Positions 15,401 through 25,800 of a DNA stretch of 35,875 nt are shown in pieces. The notes beneath the pieces are model-generated. The model did no database searches. It was not told where the DNA came from and saw only the letters and a list, made by a program, of their open reading frames with translations. The DNA lies in the IMG/VR virus record IMGVR_UViG_3300036770_004416, positions 1 to 35,875 of that record; one strand, 5' to 3'. The stretch is from a virus. Every line of letters starts with the position of its first letter. Position 1 is the stretch's first letter. The translations under genes and the position numbers were made by a program.

Positions 15401-18226
15401 TTAGGTATAGGTGCAACAGAAAATTATGTTGGAGTAGTCACTACCATACTCCCAGAAGTTGTCTATGCAATTAGAGAAACTTCCAATACATTAAGACTAG
15501 CAACTAAAAAAGAGTATGCCGAGCAAGGAATTGGAGTAACTTTCACTTCTTTAGGTATTGGTAATGCTCATGAATTAGAAATGTTTAAAAAGAATGAGAA
15601 GTCTTTAATAACAATTAATAATCTAGCACAATATCCAATTTCATATTCTTATATAACACATACCTTATCAAACAATGGTGGTCAAATCGGAACTGCATCA
15701 ACAATTTTTGCTTTAAGTGGAATTAGTTCTATTAAACCCACTGACTTGTTAAAAATTGATGATGAATTTGTAAGAATTGAAAATGTTGGATTAGGTACTA
15801 CAAGTATAGGGCCAATATCATTTACAGGAAATATTCCTTTGGTTGAAGTTACTAGAGGGTTCGTAGGGTCTATTGCTGGATTGCATACAGATACTTCAAT
15901 TGCTAGAGTCTATAGAGGATCATATAATATTTCCGGAAATAAAATCTACTTTACTCAACCACCAAGAGGAAATCAACTTGATTTAATTGGACAAGATGAA
16001 AATGCTCTTCCAAGAGAAAGGGCAACATTTAGTGGTAGAGTATTTCTAAGACAAGACTATACTTCAAATCAATTATATGATGATATATCAGACCAGTTTA
16101 CTGGTATTGGACAAACTTTCGTATTGACCAGTCAAGGAATTAATACAGTTGGATTAGGAACTAGTGGAGGAAATGGTATTGTATTCATCAATAGTATTTT
16201 CCAGTCTCCAACCACATTTAACAATTCTGGAAATAATTACATAATTGGAGAAAATTTAGTATCCGGAATAACAAGTATTACATTTACTGGAATTAGATCC
16301 GATAGTGATTTATACACTTCAGATTATGACATCAATATGAATCAATTGCCTCGTGGTGGAATTATTGTTTCTTTAGGATCTACTTCAGGTCTTGGATATG
16401 CACCTCTTGTAGGAGCTTCTGTGACCGCAGTAATGGGCGGTGGAGGGTCTATTGTCTCAGTTGGACTTGGTACTCAGGACATACTTGGATCTGGTTATAG
16501 AGGAAGCGTTTCTGTAGCGATTACAGAGTCTGGACATACAGGTTCTGTTGCAACTATTAATGCTTCTGTTGGTGCTGGAGGAACTCTATCATTCAATGTA
16601 GTTAATGGTGGAAGTGGATATTCTAATCCCACAATTAATATTTCTTCACCATCATATGAGAATTTGCCAGTTATAGGTGTTTCTCGTCTTGGTGTTGGAG
16701 CAACTACAGAAACTGGAGTTGGATTGTTGTTAAATGTTGAAGTAGGTGCAAGTTCGACTACAGGAATAGGGTCAACGTATTTTGAAGTAACCAATTTTAA
16801 AATCACAAGAAATGGATATGGATTTAGAAGAGGTGATGTATTTAAACCTGTGGGATTGGTGACTGATGCGAGTTTGGCATCTCCAATAAGTGAATTTGAA
16901 TTAACTGTGCTTGATACTTTTAGTGATTCATTTGCTGCTTGGCAGTTTGGTGAATTGGACTATATTGATTCTATCAAAAATTATCAAAATGGTACAAGAA
17001 CTAGATTCCCACTATTTTATCAGTCTGAGTTGTTGAGTTTTGAGGTTGATGAAGAAACAATTGACTCTCAATTGATAAACTTAGATTCGGTTCTTTTAAT
17101 ATTTGTAAATGGAATATTGCAAGAACCCGGAAGTTCCTATCAGTTTAGTGGTGGAACTTCATTTACCTTCACTGTTGCACCAAAACCTGAAGATGACATA
17201 GCAGTATTCTTCTATAGGGGAACTAAAGGGCAAGATAGTGTGGATGAAAGTGTCACAGAAACAATCAAGGTTGGCGACACCATACAAATATTCAGTAATA
17301 ATAGTATTTCAAATACAATTACTCAAAATAAGAGAACTGTATATGATATTGCAGGATCTGATAGGGTAGAAACTAACTTATACAATGCACAAGGTATTGA
17401 TGAGATTAACGATAAACCACTTTATTGGACTAAACAAAAAGTTGATTTATCAATCAATGGCGATATCGTCTCTAAATCTAGAGATTCTATAGAACCTCAA
17501 GTTTACCCAACTGCTAATATTATAGGTAGTTTAGATTCTACTGATACTGAAATATTTGTGGACGATTCTTCACTATTCAACTATGAAAATGAGTCTCCAA
17601 TCAATTTTGGTGCGATTCTCTTTACAAATACAAATGTTGGAATAGCAACTACAGACTTCTCAACACAGTTTGAAGTTGTCTCTGGAATTTCTGATGTCGA
17701 AGGATTTAATGCTTCAGTTGTGGGAATTGCAACTACTACTGGAATTGGTCATCCTTTAGCAATTAAATTTACTTTGAGTAGACAGTCTGGAACTTTCCCA
17801 GATCTTCAGGTTGGATATCCTGTTTATATCTCAAACACTACCGTAGGAAGTGGAGTGACCTCAGTTGATACTTCTGATTCTAATGTTGTTGCTATTAGCA
17901 CATCAAATTTAAATAATGTTTATAAGATTCATGCATTTAATGCAGCGACAGGAATTATGACCTGTAATGTTTCTTCAAACACTTCTATCGTTGGAATTGC
18001 AACTACAGGAACTCTTAACTATCCAGTAGGTAAAATGAGTTGGGGTAGATTGTCTGGATTTAGCAGGTCTTCATCGCCAATTTCAATCGCAGTTACTGGG
18101 TATGTATCAAGTGCAGGTATAAGTAGTGAAAGTTATAGTGCAGGATTATCAACTTACCCAATTATTCAAAGAAGAGGGTTTGGATTGAGAAGCAATGGTT
18201 CATTAATAAAAGATAAGTTATCATGA
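6467..18226 (+). CDS. 7: Giant gp7-type baseplate wedge protein, 3919 aa, with YHYH-like domain
   Basis: Position between gp6 and gp8 and the N terminus (QIIDSQLPEFILDESPKASE..., about 1-260) identify it as the cyanophage counterpart of T4 gp7, the wedge initiator, which is only 1032 aa. Visible modules: a surface module at about 85-130 (INVESTKGFPSQYG, DDEIITYTG, CIRGFSG); repeated strand-turn units such as VLSGGSGYDV (about 745) and VVNGGSGYSNPTINIS (about 3380); a YHYH-like domain at about 1240-1335 (IIGWAYDGNPIYGSYGY, LDQYNGRFGKTKDFPEGVYA); many GIGTT/GLGTS turns; and a C-terminal module with FVNGILQEPGSSYQF (about 3546). No coiled coil or membrane segment is seen. The protein probably forms an elongated beta-rich arm of the baseplate. 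Base use is uniform with its neighbours and the frame is unbroken over 11.8 kb. The identity of the N terminus is firm; the functions of the inner modules are inferred. Confidence 0.88.
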   Translation: MVQNGFESRVKVQQIIDSQLPEFILDESPKASEFLKQYYVSQEYQGGPTDIVENLDQYINLDSLIPEVIVGNVLLENSITATSTTINVESTKGFPSQYGLLKIDDEIITYTGSTETSFTGCIRGFSGITNYHKDLQYEELVFSESSAVAHASNSTIQNLSSLFLQEFYKKIKFSLTPGLESTDFVENLNVGNFIKEARSLYESKGTEESFRILFNVLFGETPSVINLEKFLIKTSDSSFIRRNVAVIDVISGDPTKLNGQTIKKSTDENTSGSVSEVETITRKGKTYYKLNFFVGYDDTYPNITGTFSITPNTKVVENVTVDSTDHNVITVDSTVGFAESGFLLYGGNQIFYTSKTINQFLGCYVDSSESITINKTSSLTSNETYYGYEDGDTSRKVEFKITGVLSDIVIDSDFYNISEGEEIYPKNLGQIIEKGNSPRQIFANSWVYNTSCRYQIDSFSANTITTKSTIDNTTLTVGDKIEVLRRNTETLVPTFEDLTISAIFENEITVDVDTSSLSILDKYDIRRKIKKASSSLLPIEFGNDKITSDVQNVYSENSNSLYVASNSLPSYSLQTNVFEYTVVGLEIESENQDYSVINFGFSQVVSFITGDKVYYYPDESGAIQGLEEGAYYVEVLKNNDIEINNRRIRLYLSNSTVGSDDYVSFGKLSNGVVSGTHKFILYSQRSKLISPQKLLKKFKIEQEIGDSKKYETVPGSIGLLKNGVEIYNYKTNDKIYYGPLDEVNVLSGGSGYDVVNLPLLTLSSGSALVQPVVSGSVEKIFVDPQDFDIDVVVSISLTGGNSSEASFSPVIEKFAREIEFDARPISSGGGLDFENEKIVFTKAHNLIDGQPIIYNRNNSSAIGIGSFGGSNLDQSRTLVNGATYYSKVINDKTIEIYEKLSDYISGINTVGFTTIGNSGVQKFKTEQKNRLTGIKVINGGKYTNRKLRVKPTGISTFTHTIEFKNHGFSDGEIVTYNYETSGIIGLSTSNRYQVLKLDSDTFRLCNSGIGGTNTIDYEVKNYVKFSTTGTGYQIFSYPDIALSVDYTTVGLGSTQVRGSIVATPVIRGEIEQVYVYENGSDYGSLVLNKHQRPQIIIKNGKESQLKPIIENGRIIDVTILYGGQDYYSIPDLIVSGSGVGANLRPVVSGNKIVDVIVINSGAGYSETDTAINVIPAGRNAILESNVRSLTVNNSYKYGTQYRDYRDPASEILVETENNLEYAVVGYSENLKSGLKDTGNATTHSDIIGWAYDGNPIYGSYGYSNPNNSGSVKKLESGYSLSSVENRPSTSIFPEGYFIEDYEFTNSGDLDQYNGRFGKTKDFPEGVYAYFATIKTNNQQQVVGQFPYFIGNEYRSPYIEENLSLNQSFDFNNSSLIRNTFPYKVNDKYADNDFIVESNEIIEQKTLIESVSSGSVSSLQVVNSGSNYKVGDEILFDESSTEGSGIYAKVSRVLGKQINEIDTTIASYNNSVITWENGNKIKVYVSPYHEFLSGDNINISGLSTQVSNLNGSYRIGLTTYSTVLDKQIPAYASTGIVTDIYLSSIPENVSVGSSFKIDSETFSVLNVYNNFGVVKAVRNSAGGIHTQTSPVYFLSNSFTVNKSTDYFESKVNDKVYYNPTKSVGIGTTVGTGINVNYSIGITTYNTFIPTQSIFIPNHPFTTGQQVIFRKPSGADPIAVSDTPTNSPFNILSSSSQTLYAINKSKDFIGIVTNVGLTTSTNGLFFRNTSWTAANDNYQYSIESNFNQVKADVNKINAIVSVSTSHNLKVGDNVSLVVKPNLSVGVGTSTSVRIKRSSLTDSIIVNPIKFSYLGINTTTNQITINSHGLKTGDKIIYQSASIPSGIQTGSYYVYRVDDNTIKLSETYLQSIDKSPTFVSFISTGSGDQEISLVNPRIESIKNNNLVFDLSDSSLSGYNFKIYYDREFKKEFVSVATTESLSLSGVGTVGVSTNASLTLNYTNSVPEKLYYNLEKSGYISTADTDVVNYSELSFFDSAYNGNYSIVSVGNTTFTVSLRKTPENTNYQRSECDVLEYNTNSTSATGGISQTNLISGGYGYKSLPRFTGSNSVSGEGAFIIPSSDTIGKIVQSRIINEGFEYASDKTLRPTASIPQSLYISSSNTIDTISIKNGGQNYTSAPDLILVNSNTGELIDSGFLKASLTGSSIGKVNIEVEPKGLPIKPVTIRSINNSNSISIEKVESSSSGIVTCILTTPIAGFSTAPFAVGDRIFVEGIEKTDSSGDGFNSKDYGYQFFTITNYLELSKHKLEFNISGLTTNPGVAKTIQESYASITNYKNYPEFEVVQKFLPFTIGETLESDSGLGFVPRDLIVTACDENILKVNGNYKVSPNERIRGSESFTEATVDLVNTIDGIYNINYFNLQNFGWNEESGKLNNDTQVIPDSDYYQNLSYSVKSSKTWDEIVTPVNNLLHTSGTKNFADTQLIENSQSGIGTTESTSVVSVINMFVDDNRVDTINNFDLSSDVDTIGDRSKFVRFKNIRLSDYILCKTNRVLKIDDISSEFSSSDDEREVVSNILPLNLSNGYNKFLIQVKNVFNNETQFSEIVSINDSQDILTFYKGEFTTGTTGYGSTIFDSDLLLANIRGYVDEEGTFYLRFEPEDPFDSDFDIKILQDTFTDRTGIGSTQSLNCIDLISQNKVVNTGITTSIIELDSAKYSSVYANIHVLNNDSSNMNYVEIYLTHDGSDTYITEYYFDNEDGESYGHIGSFGASLSGGILSLNYTNTESETITVRSKNVGFGTTALGGDFYRFKLAGQIDGNERTVVFESNYNNVSSGSTSVITLDKSLFTSIKSVVRIGLGETSALHQVMTVYDGSNVSTLQYPFLSIGSTSGIGTFGAEIDSTNITLNFYPDPSISGNIEIISFNECFYTDLDVVNIPPDLTYSPVRQSVNIAKYFGVNSPFINKLDFEANYEGDSIFMKTFNPSISVGSTTGIITASNHFFNTGEELIYRPKSTFIGIGASALGIGATENYVGVVTTILPEVVYAIRETSNTLRLATKKEYAEQGIGVTFTSLGIGNAHELEMFKKNEKSLITINNLAQYPISYSYITHTLSNNGGQIGTASTIFALSGISSIKPTDLLKIDDEFVRIENVGLGTTSIGPISFTGNIPLVEVTRGFVGSIAGLHTDTSIARVYRGSYNISGNKIYFTQPPRGNQLDLIGQDENALPRERATFSGRVFLRQDYTSNQLYDDISDQFTGIGQTFVLTSQGINTVGLGTSGGNGIVFINSIFQSPTTFNNSGNNYIIGENLVSGITSITFTGIRSDSDLYTSDYDINMNQLPRGGIIVSLGSTSGLGYAPLVGASVTAVMGGGGSIVSVGLGTQDILGSGYRGSVSVAITESGHTGSVATINASVGAGGTLSFNVVNGGSGYSNPTINISSPSYENLPVIGVSRLGVGATTETGVGLLLNVEVGASSTTGIGSTYFEVTNFKITRNGYGFRRGDVFKPVGLVTDASLASPISEFELTVLDTFSDSFAAWQFGELDYIDSIKNYQNGTRTRFPLFYQSELLSFEVDEETIDSQLINLDSVLLIFVNGILQEPGSSYQFSGGTSFTFTVAPKPEDDIAVFFYRGTKGQDSVDESVTETIKVGDTIQIFSNNSISNTITQNKRTVYDIAGSDRVETNLYNAQGIDEINDKPLYWTKQKVDLSINGDIVSKSRDSIEPQVYPTANIIGSLDSTDTEIFVDDSSLFNYENESPINFGAILFTNTNVGIATTDFSTQFEVVSGISDVEGFNASVVGIATTTGIGHPLAIKFTLSRQSGTFPDLQVGYPVYISNTTVGSGVTSVDTSDSNVVAISTSNLNNVYKIHAFNAATGIMTCNVSSNTSIVGIATTGTLNYPVGKMSWGRLSGFSRSSSPISIAVTGYVSSAGISSESYSAGLSTYPIIQRRGFGLRSNGSLIKDKLS

Positions 18227-18231
18227 CCTCA

Positions 18232-18239
18232 TATAAATA
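18232..18239 (+). promoter_or_regulatory. Late promoter TATAAATA before gp8
   Basis: This is an exact match to the T4 late box, located 5 bases after the gp7 stop. With T4 spacing transcription begins near 18245, about 15 bases before the gp8 ATG, which has no ribosome site and an A-rich leader. Confidence 0.7.
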
Positions 18240-18259
18240 TAAAAAAAACATCAATATAA

Positions 18260-19828
18260 ATGTCTGCACTTGTAACAGATCAATTTAGAATTCTAAATGC
18301 TACAAACTTTATAGAGTCGGTAGATAATAATGCTGATTCTTACTATGTTTGGGTTGGATTGACAAACCCTAATGCATCTGGATTTGGTAGAAATGCAAAC
18401 TGGGATGGTGGAACTGGAGTAACAAATGGAGTTGTCCCTAATCCTGTAGATAATACAGATTATCTAACACATTATGAGGATACTCTTCTTTTTGGAAAAA
18501 AAATTACATCATCAAACATAAGAAGAGTCGTAAGAAGAGTTGATTGGGTAAGAGGAAAAAGATATGATATGTATAGACATGACTACAGTATCACTAATCT
18601 TAGTCCTATAGCAAAGAGAGCAAGATTATATGATTCTGAATATTATGTAATAAACAGTGATTATAAAGTCTATATTTGCATTCAAAATGGATCTAGTGGT
18701 ATCAATACTACTGGAAACCAGTCATTATATGAACCAACTCATACAGACTTAGAGCCTGCAGTAGCAGGTGCTGGTGATGATGGATATCGTTGGAAGTATC
18801 TATTTACGATCCCTCCAAGTGATATTATAAAATTTGATTCTACTGAGTATATCACATTACCTAGCAACTGGAGTACTTCCACAGACTCTCAGATTGTTTC
18901 TGTGAGAGAAAATGGAGACTCTACATTAAACGATAATCAAATTAAAACAGTTTATATTGATAATCCTGGACTCAATTACCAATCTTCTGCAGATATTGAA
19001 GTTGATATTTTAGGAAATGGAACTGGAGGTAGAGTTCGTATAGTTACTGATCCTAATGGAAAAATAATTAATACTACAGTTACTTTTGGTGGTAAGGGTT
19101 ACACCTATGGAATAGTTGACTTAGGACCACTACAACCAGATGGAAATATTTCAAATCCAGCAAAATTAATTCCCATCATTCCCCCATCAAGGGGTCATGG
19201 TTTTGACCTATACAAAGAACTCGGTGCAGATCGAGTAATGATTTATAGTAGATTTGATGATTCTTCTAGGGATTTTCCCACTAATACAAAATTCTGCCAG
19301 ATAGGAATATTAAAAAATCCAACAAATTTTGTAGGTACTAGCACTTTTACAGATCCTCAATTTTCCGGTCTTTATGCAATTAATTTTTCTTCAGTGAATG
19401 CTACTCCACCAACTATTGGTGAGAAGATTACACAATCTAATACTGGAGCAGTAGGATATATTGCATCATATGATTCGGATACTAAAGTTTTAAAATATTT
19501 TAAAGATAGGTCTTTGTATTATGGAACAACAGGAGACCAGACTGATTATGATAATGTTTCTACATTATCCAATGCTAATGTAGATTTTACTAATGGTGGA
19601 GGAAATGTAACTGCTCCTAGCGGATTTTCAGGACAAATTTCATCTTTTAGTGGTATAACAACAACAGTAAATAACTCAATCATAAATTTGGGAGTTACAT
19701 TTACGAATGGACTTGCAAATCCCGAGATAAATAAAAAGACGGGAGATATAATTTATATTGACAATAGACCTCTCGTTTCACGCAATATTAGGCAAAAAGA
19801 AGACATTAAAATTATCCTGGAATTTTAA
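18260..19828 (+). CDS. 8: Baseplate wedge subunit gp8
   Basis: gp8 is a wedge component of the T4 baseplate (334 aa in T4, 522 here). The N terminus MSALVTDQFRILNATNFIES and YYVWVGLTNP is the family signature. GYRWKYLFTIPPSDIIKFDS (about 174-193) is the second conserved segment. The extra length lies partly in an inserted repeat-type segment (about 228-290; VYIDNPGLNYQSSADIEVDI and TTVTFGGKGYTYGIVDLG) that resembles units in gp7 and gp14. The end (FTNGLANPEINKKTGDIIYI, DNRPLVSRNIRQKEDIKIIL) also fits gp8. It is the first gene after an exact late promoter and is followed 3 bases later by the next gene. Confidence 0.9.
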   Translation: MSALVTDQFRILNATNFIESVDNNADSYYVWVGLTNPNASGFGRNANWDGGTGVTNGVVPNPVDNTDYLTHYEDTLLFGKKITSSNIRRVVRRVDWVRGKRYDMYRHDYSITNLSPIAKRARLYDSEYYVINSDYKVYICIQNGSSGINTTGNQSLYEPTHTDLEPAVAGAGDDGYRWKYLFTIPPSDIIKFDSTEYITLPSNWSTSTDSQIVSVRENGDSTLNDNQIKTVYIDNPGLNYQSSADIEVDILGNGTGGRVRIVTDPNGKIINTTVTFGGKGYTYGIVDLGPLQPDGNISNPAKLIPIIPPSRGHGFDLYKELGADRVMIYSRFDDSSRDFPTNTKFCQIGILKNPTNFVGTSTFTDPQFSGLYAINFSSVNATPPTIGEKITQSNTGAVGYIASYDSDTKVLKYFKDRSLYYGTTGDQTDYDNVSTLSNANVDFTNGGGNVTAPSGFSGQISSFSGITTTVNNSIINLGVTFTNGLANPEINKKTGDIIYIDNRPLVSRNIRQKEDIKIILEF

Positions 19829-19831
19829 GAG

Positions 19832-22800
19832 ATGGCACAAAAGACAAACCTAAATGTAAGTCCTTATTTTGATGACTTTGATGCTCAAAAGGAATTTTAT
19901 AAAGTTCTTTTTAATCCAGGAAAACCAATACAAGCAAGAGAATTAAATAATATTCAATCAATATTACAAAATCAGATTGAATCTTTTGGAAGTCATATAT
20001 TTAAAGAAGGATCTGTAGTAATTCCAGGAAATACTACTTATGATTCCAATTTTTATTCGGTAAAATTAAATCCAACTTCCTTTGGTGTTAATATATCTGC
20101 ATATATTAATCAGTATGTTGGCAAACTAATAGAAGGGCAGATATCAGGAGTTACTGCCACAGTACAGAAAGTTGAAATTCCAGATTCAATTAATGGACTA
20201 GATTATGTTACACTCTATGTAAAATATATTGACTCTGATAATGATTTTAATTTCAATCCATTTCAAAATGGCGAATCTTTAGTTTCAAGCGAAAGTATTG
20301 TTTATGGAAATACTACAATCGCATCTGGCACACCCTTTGCATCTTTAATTCCTGAGGATGCAACTTCAACAGGTTCTGCAGTTTCTATTGATGATGGAAT
20401 TTATTTTGTAAGAGGAACTTTTGCGAACGTATCTAAGCAAACTATTATTCTTGACTATTATTCCAATACCCCATCATATAGAGTAGGTCTAAAAGTAACG
20501 GAAGAGATAGTAACTGCCAAAGACGATGCTTCATTATATGATAATGCTAAAGGGTTTACTAATTATGCTGCACCTGGAGCAGATAGATTTAAGATAAATT
20601 TATCTCTCAGTAAAAAAACAATTGATAGTGTAGGTACTGACACCGATTTTATAGAAATTCTTAGAATTGAAAATGGCGAGATTAAGAAAGTTAATACTAA
20701 AACACAATATTCGGTAATAAGAGACTACTTAGCACAAAGGACTTTTGATGAGTCTGGAAATTATTCCGTAGAACCATTTAAAATTTCTTTACATAATTCT
20801 CTTAATGATAGACTTGGAAATGACGGTTTATTTTTTGATGGTCAAAAAACAGAATCTGGAGGCACACCGTCTGATGATTTGATGTGTATCAAATTGTCCC
20901 CAGGAAAGGCATATGTAAAAGGTTACGATATTGAAAAATCTACAACTACTATCTTAGATGTAAGTAAACCAAGAGAAACTCAGAGTGTAGAAAATGTAAA
21001 TGTTCCCTTTGAAATGGGAAATCTGATCAGAATTAATAATATAACAGGATCTCCAAAACAAAATAATTCTGTAGAACTTCATTCCGTCAGAAGAAGTTCT
21101 TCCGGAAATCCTAATTCAAGCACTAAGATTGGAGATGCTAAAGTTTATAATTTCAGATTGACTGATGCTGCATATTCTGGAGCATCTACCAATTGGGATC
21201 TATATCTTTATGATATACAAACTTATACCACTTTAGTATTAAATCAATCTTTATCTGCAAGTCAGTTACCATTATCATCATATGTGAAAGGAAAAAGTAG
21301 TGGTGCAAGTGGTTATACCTCTGCCGCTGGAAATGACACTACAACAATTAAAGTAAGACAAACTTCTGGCACTTTTATTGTAGGTGAGCAAATAATTATC
21401 AATGGTCTGGAATTATATCCCAGATCTATCGCACAAATTACGGTCTATGACAGCACAGATATTAAGCAAGTTTATCAACCAGATATTACTACATCATTTA
21501 TTGGAGATTCTATATTAGACAGACAACTTCCAATAGGATTCAATGCTTCTGATACAATTAATATTTCTGCCGGCGGTGTAGTAACTTCTCCAGGTAAGGT
21601 TTTTGATACTATTAAACCAGGATCAATAATAAGATATCAATCACCTAGTAGTAATGACGAAACTTTTAATGTAGTTTCGAGTGTAAGTTCGACTGGCACT
21701 TCAATGACTGTTAGTGCAGTTACTACGGTCAATGGTGTCTGTAATGGCACTGTAGGAGTTGCAACAAATGTATCATTTAGTCTAGGAATTCCCAAAATTA
21801 GAAATTCTGATAAAGGATACTTATATGCAGAATTGCCAAATACAAATGTATCTCAGGTAAATTTAAATAGTTCTGTTATTACTTTTAGTGCCCAATCAAC
21901 CTCATCAAAAACTGTTTCTTCTGGAAAAATAACATTATCCGTTTCTGACTTTTCGCTTCCTTCAGGTTTAACAACCGCATTATTTGCACCTTTTGACGAA
22001 GAGCGTTATTCTGTGCATTACAAAGATGGAACTACACAATCTTTAACCTCAGATCAATTTTCTTTATCATCTAATCAAGTAGTTTTATCAAATCTTACAA
22101 ATGGAAAATCAACATTATTAATTAATGCAACTTTTGTTAAAAATGGCGTACAGAGTAAACAAAAGCAATTTAATCGTAGTGGAACTATAAATGTAGTTTA
22201 TTCTAAGTTTCCAGAGTCGGGAACAGGAATCAGCACTTCTATCAATGATGGTTTAGTATACAATCAGTATTATGGTCTTAGAGTCCAGGATGATGAAATT
22301 TCACTTAATTATCCTGATGTATCGACAGTAGTGGCAGTTTATGAATCACTAGATACATCAAATCCAACGTTGGACACTTTATCATTCGATTCTATTCTTA
22401 ACATTGGCAATAATGCAATTATAGGTGAAAATATTTTAGGCAATGATAGTGGTTGTGTTGCTAGAGTAGTAACTAGATCTACAAATAGTGTTGGAATTGT
22501 CTATTTAAATTCTAATAGATTTAACAATAATGAAGTTGCAACTTTCCAAGAGTCAAATATTGTTGGAGACATAAACTTCATAACCCCCGGAAATTATAGT
22601 GATATTACTAATAGATTTAGTTTAGATAAAGGGCAGAAAGAGCAATACTACGATTATTCTAAACTTATCCGTAAAGAAGGAGAAACAGCACCTTCAAAGA
22701 GACTTTTAGTTGTATTTGATTACTATAGTGTCCCTTCGACTGATAATGGTGATGTATTTACTTCTGGAAGTTATAACAAGGAACAATTTACTTCTAATAT

Positions 22801-25800
22801 TCCTTTGATTGGAAATAATATTAGAGCGACAGATACTTTAGATTTTAGACCTAGAGTTTCAGTTTTTTCTGGAAATACGTCTTCACCATTCGATTTTCCT
22901 AACAGAGATTTTAGTTCTTCAATTAAATTAAACTTAACCCCAAATGAGAGTACTATTATTGGATATGACTACTATGTAGGTAGAGTTGATAAAATTTATC
23001 TGAGTAAGACTGGGGAATTTGTTTACTTAAAGGGCACCTCATCAATTAACCCTCAGTCACCATCAAAGACTGATGATTTAATGGAATTGGGAACAATTAC
23101 CCTTCCACCTTACCTATACAGTGTCAAGGATGCTGTATTGTCACTCGTAGATAATAGAAGATATACTATGAGAGACATTGGATTAATTGAAAACAGGGTT
23201 AAAAATCTTGAAAGAGTAACTTCACTATCTCTCTTAGAGTTAAGTACACAAACACTCCAAATACAAGATTCTGATGGTTTTAACAGATTTAAAACAGGAT
23301 TTTTTGTAGATGATTTTAAAGATTCTTCAAGAATAAACGGACTTTTCTCTTCTGTTGAGATTGATTCTGATTCTCAAGAGATGAGACCTGTTATCTCCAG
23401 AAATAGTTTAAAAAATTATCTTGCACCAGCGCAAAATATAACAAACGAGACTGTAGATTTATCTACTAACTATGAGTTATTAGATTCTAATGTCCAAAAA
23501 ACTGGTACTACAGTAACACTTAAGTATGAATCTGAAAAGTGGATATCACAACCACTGGCAACTCAAGTTGAAAATGTAAATCCATTTCATGTTGTATCTT
23601 ATACTGGCACAATAAAACTTTCGCCTGAGAGAGATAATTGGGTTAGAACTGTACAATTACCAGATAAGACTATTTCTGTTACTGATTATGTCTTAATTGA
23701 AAGAGATGAAATTGAGTTGAGAAATAGAAGACGTAGGGTGAGAAATGATGATAGAGTGGGGCAAAGAAGGACAAGAGTTAGAGGAGTAAATCAGAGAGTA
23801 AATGATAGTGTAGAATCAACAACTGAAACTTCAGTTGACAATATTCTAGTAGAGTCTAGTAATGAAGAGTATATGAGATCTAGAAACACTGAGTTTTCTA
23901 TTTCAAATTTAAAGCCACACACTAGATATTATCAATTCTTAGATGGAAATGGTTCTGTAGATTTTATTCCAAAACTTATTGAAATTTCAAATAGTGTAAG
24001 TTTACAAAACTATGGAGCATCTTCAGCATTTACTGTTGGCGAAACTGTTTTTGGATATGATTCTCAAAATAATAAAATTATTTCGTTTAGAGTTGCAAAA
24101 TCTAACCACAAATTTGGAACATACAATTCCCCAACAACAACCTTTAATGTAAATCCATATATTAAAGATGAGTCTCTGCCTAGTGAATATAGTGCGTCAT
24201 CAAAAGTGTTAAATGTAGACACTTTCTCTTTGTCAGAGGAAGCACAAGGTCTTTATTCTGGTTACCTAGTAAAGGGTGCAAAACTTATTGGACAATCTAG
24301 CGGTTCTATTGCATATGTTAAAGATTTGAGATTAATATCTGATAGTCTTGGCGATTTAATAGGTTCTTTCTTTATTAGAGATCCAAATACTTCACCAGCA
24401 CCAGATGTAAGGATTAATACTGGAACTAAAACTTATAAAGTTACATCAAGTCCTACAAATGAAACTGCTGTTTCTGGAAGTACTTCTGTTTCTACAGCAG
24501 AAACTAACTATGCATCTGAAGGAATTTTAGAGTTGTATGAAAGAACTATTACAAATAGAACTACGGAAACAACAACTAGAACAACTACTACTAGAATACG
24601 TACAGTAACAACTAGGTTTATTAGGGAGCGTAGACGAGAAGACCCTCTTGCACAGACTTTTACAATCGATGAAAATGAACCAGGAGCATTTTTAACTAGT
24701 ATAGATCTTTTCTTCTATAAAAAAGATACTAATAATAATCCACTAACCGTAGAGATAAGAAATGTAGAACTTGGTACTCCAGCATCACTGATACTTGGAA
24801 ATCCAGTTACTCTTAGACCTGACGAAATAAACATATCTGATGATGCATCCGCAGTAACAAAAGTAACATTTGACTATCCAATTTATCTTGCTCCAGGATT
24901 GGAATATGCAATCGTACTTCTTGCCCCTGAAAGTATAGAATACGAAGTTTTTATTGCAGAAATGGGTAAGAAAACCATCCAATCTGCAAATTTACCTGAT
25001 GCAAGTGCAAGCACATATAGTCAACAATTTGCTATGGGAAGTCTATTCAAATCCCAAAATGGATCTATATGGACTGCAAATCAATATCAAGATATGAAGT
25101 TTACTTTATATCGCGCAAACTTTGTTACAGACACTCCATCTACAGCATATTTTTACAATCCAACATTGAATGAAAGCAATGGATACATTAAAAATCTTCA
25201 AAATAATCCTATAACAGCATTGCCCAAGTTGTTAAGTGTTGGTATTACAACCACTACTGATTCAAGCACTATTGGAATTCTAACTACTGGAAGAAAAATA
25301 AGTGAGAGTTTAAAAACTTATAATTATGGATATATTGTTGGCACTGGATGCTCAGCATCTTCTGTAGGAGTAACAACAAGTGGGTTTAATTATGTTACAG
25401 ATACTAATGTATCAACATTTAATGTTATTGGTAACGGATCTGGTCTCACTTTAAATATTACTGATACTGACGGCAAAATTACCAATGCAACAATTGTAAA
25501 TCCAGGAAATGGTTATGCGATTGGAGATGTTGTTGGTATTGTAACTTCTTCAGTTTCCAGTAACAGTGGAAGAGGTGCTACTATAACAATTACTGGAAAT
25601 AATAACGGTGTTGATACTTTATATCTAACTAATGTGCAGGGAGAATCATTTACAGACACTGGAAATGAAAATCTGATTTATTACAATGATTCTAATGCTG
25701 CGGTAACTCTGGGGTCAATTTATATTAGAAGCTCCACTCCAGTTGGATCTGTTAACAGTGGAAACTTTATCAAAGTCAACCATTTTAATCATGGAATGTA

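Noticed and set aside
16495-16806. 103-codon minus-strand frame inside gp7
   Set aside because: Shadow of the Gly/Thr/Val-rich coding strand; no ribosome site, no family resemblance.
8700-17000. Recurring DNA motifs in gp7 as a CRISPR or DNA repeat array
   Set aside because: Repeats are irregular in length, lie in one open frame and reflect protein turns (GIGTT, GSGY).
18255-18261. Second TATAAAT over the gp8 start codon
   Set aside because: Transcription would start inside the gene; the exact box at 18232 already explains it.
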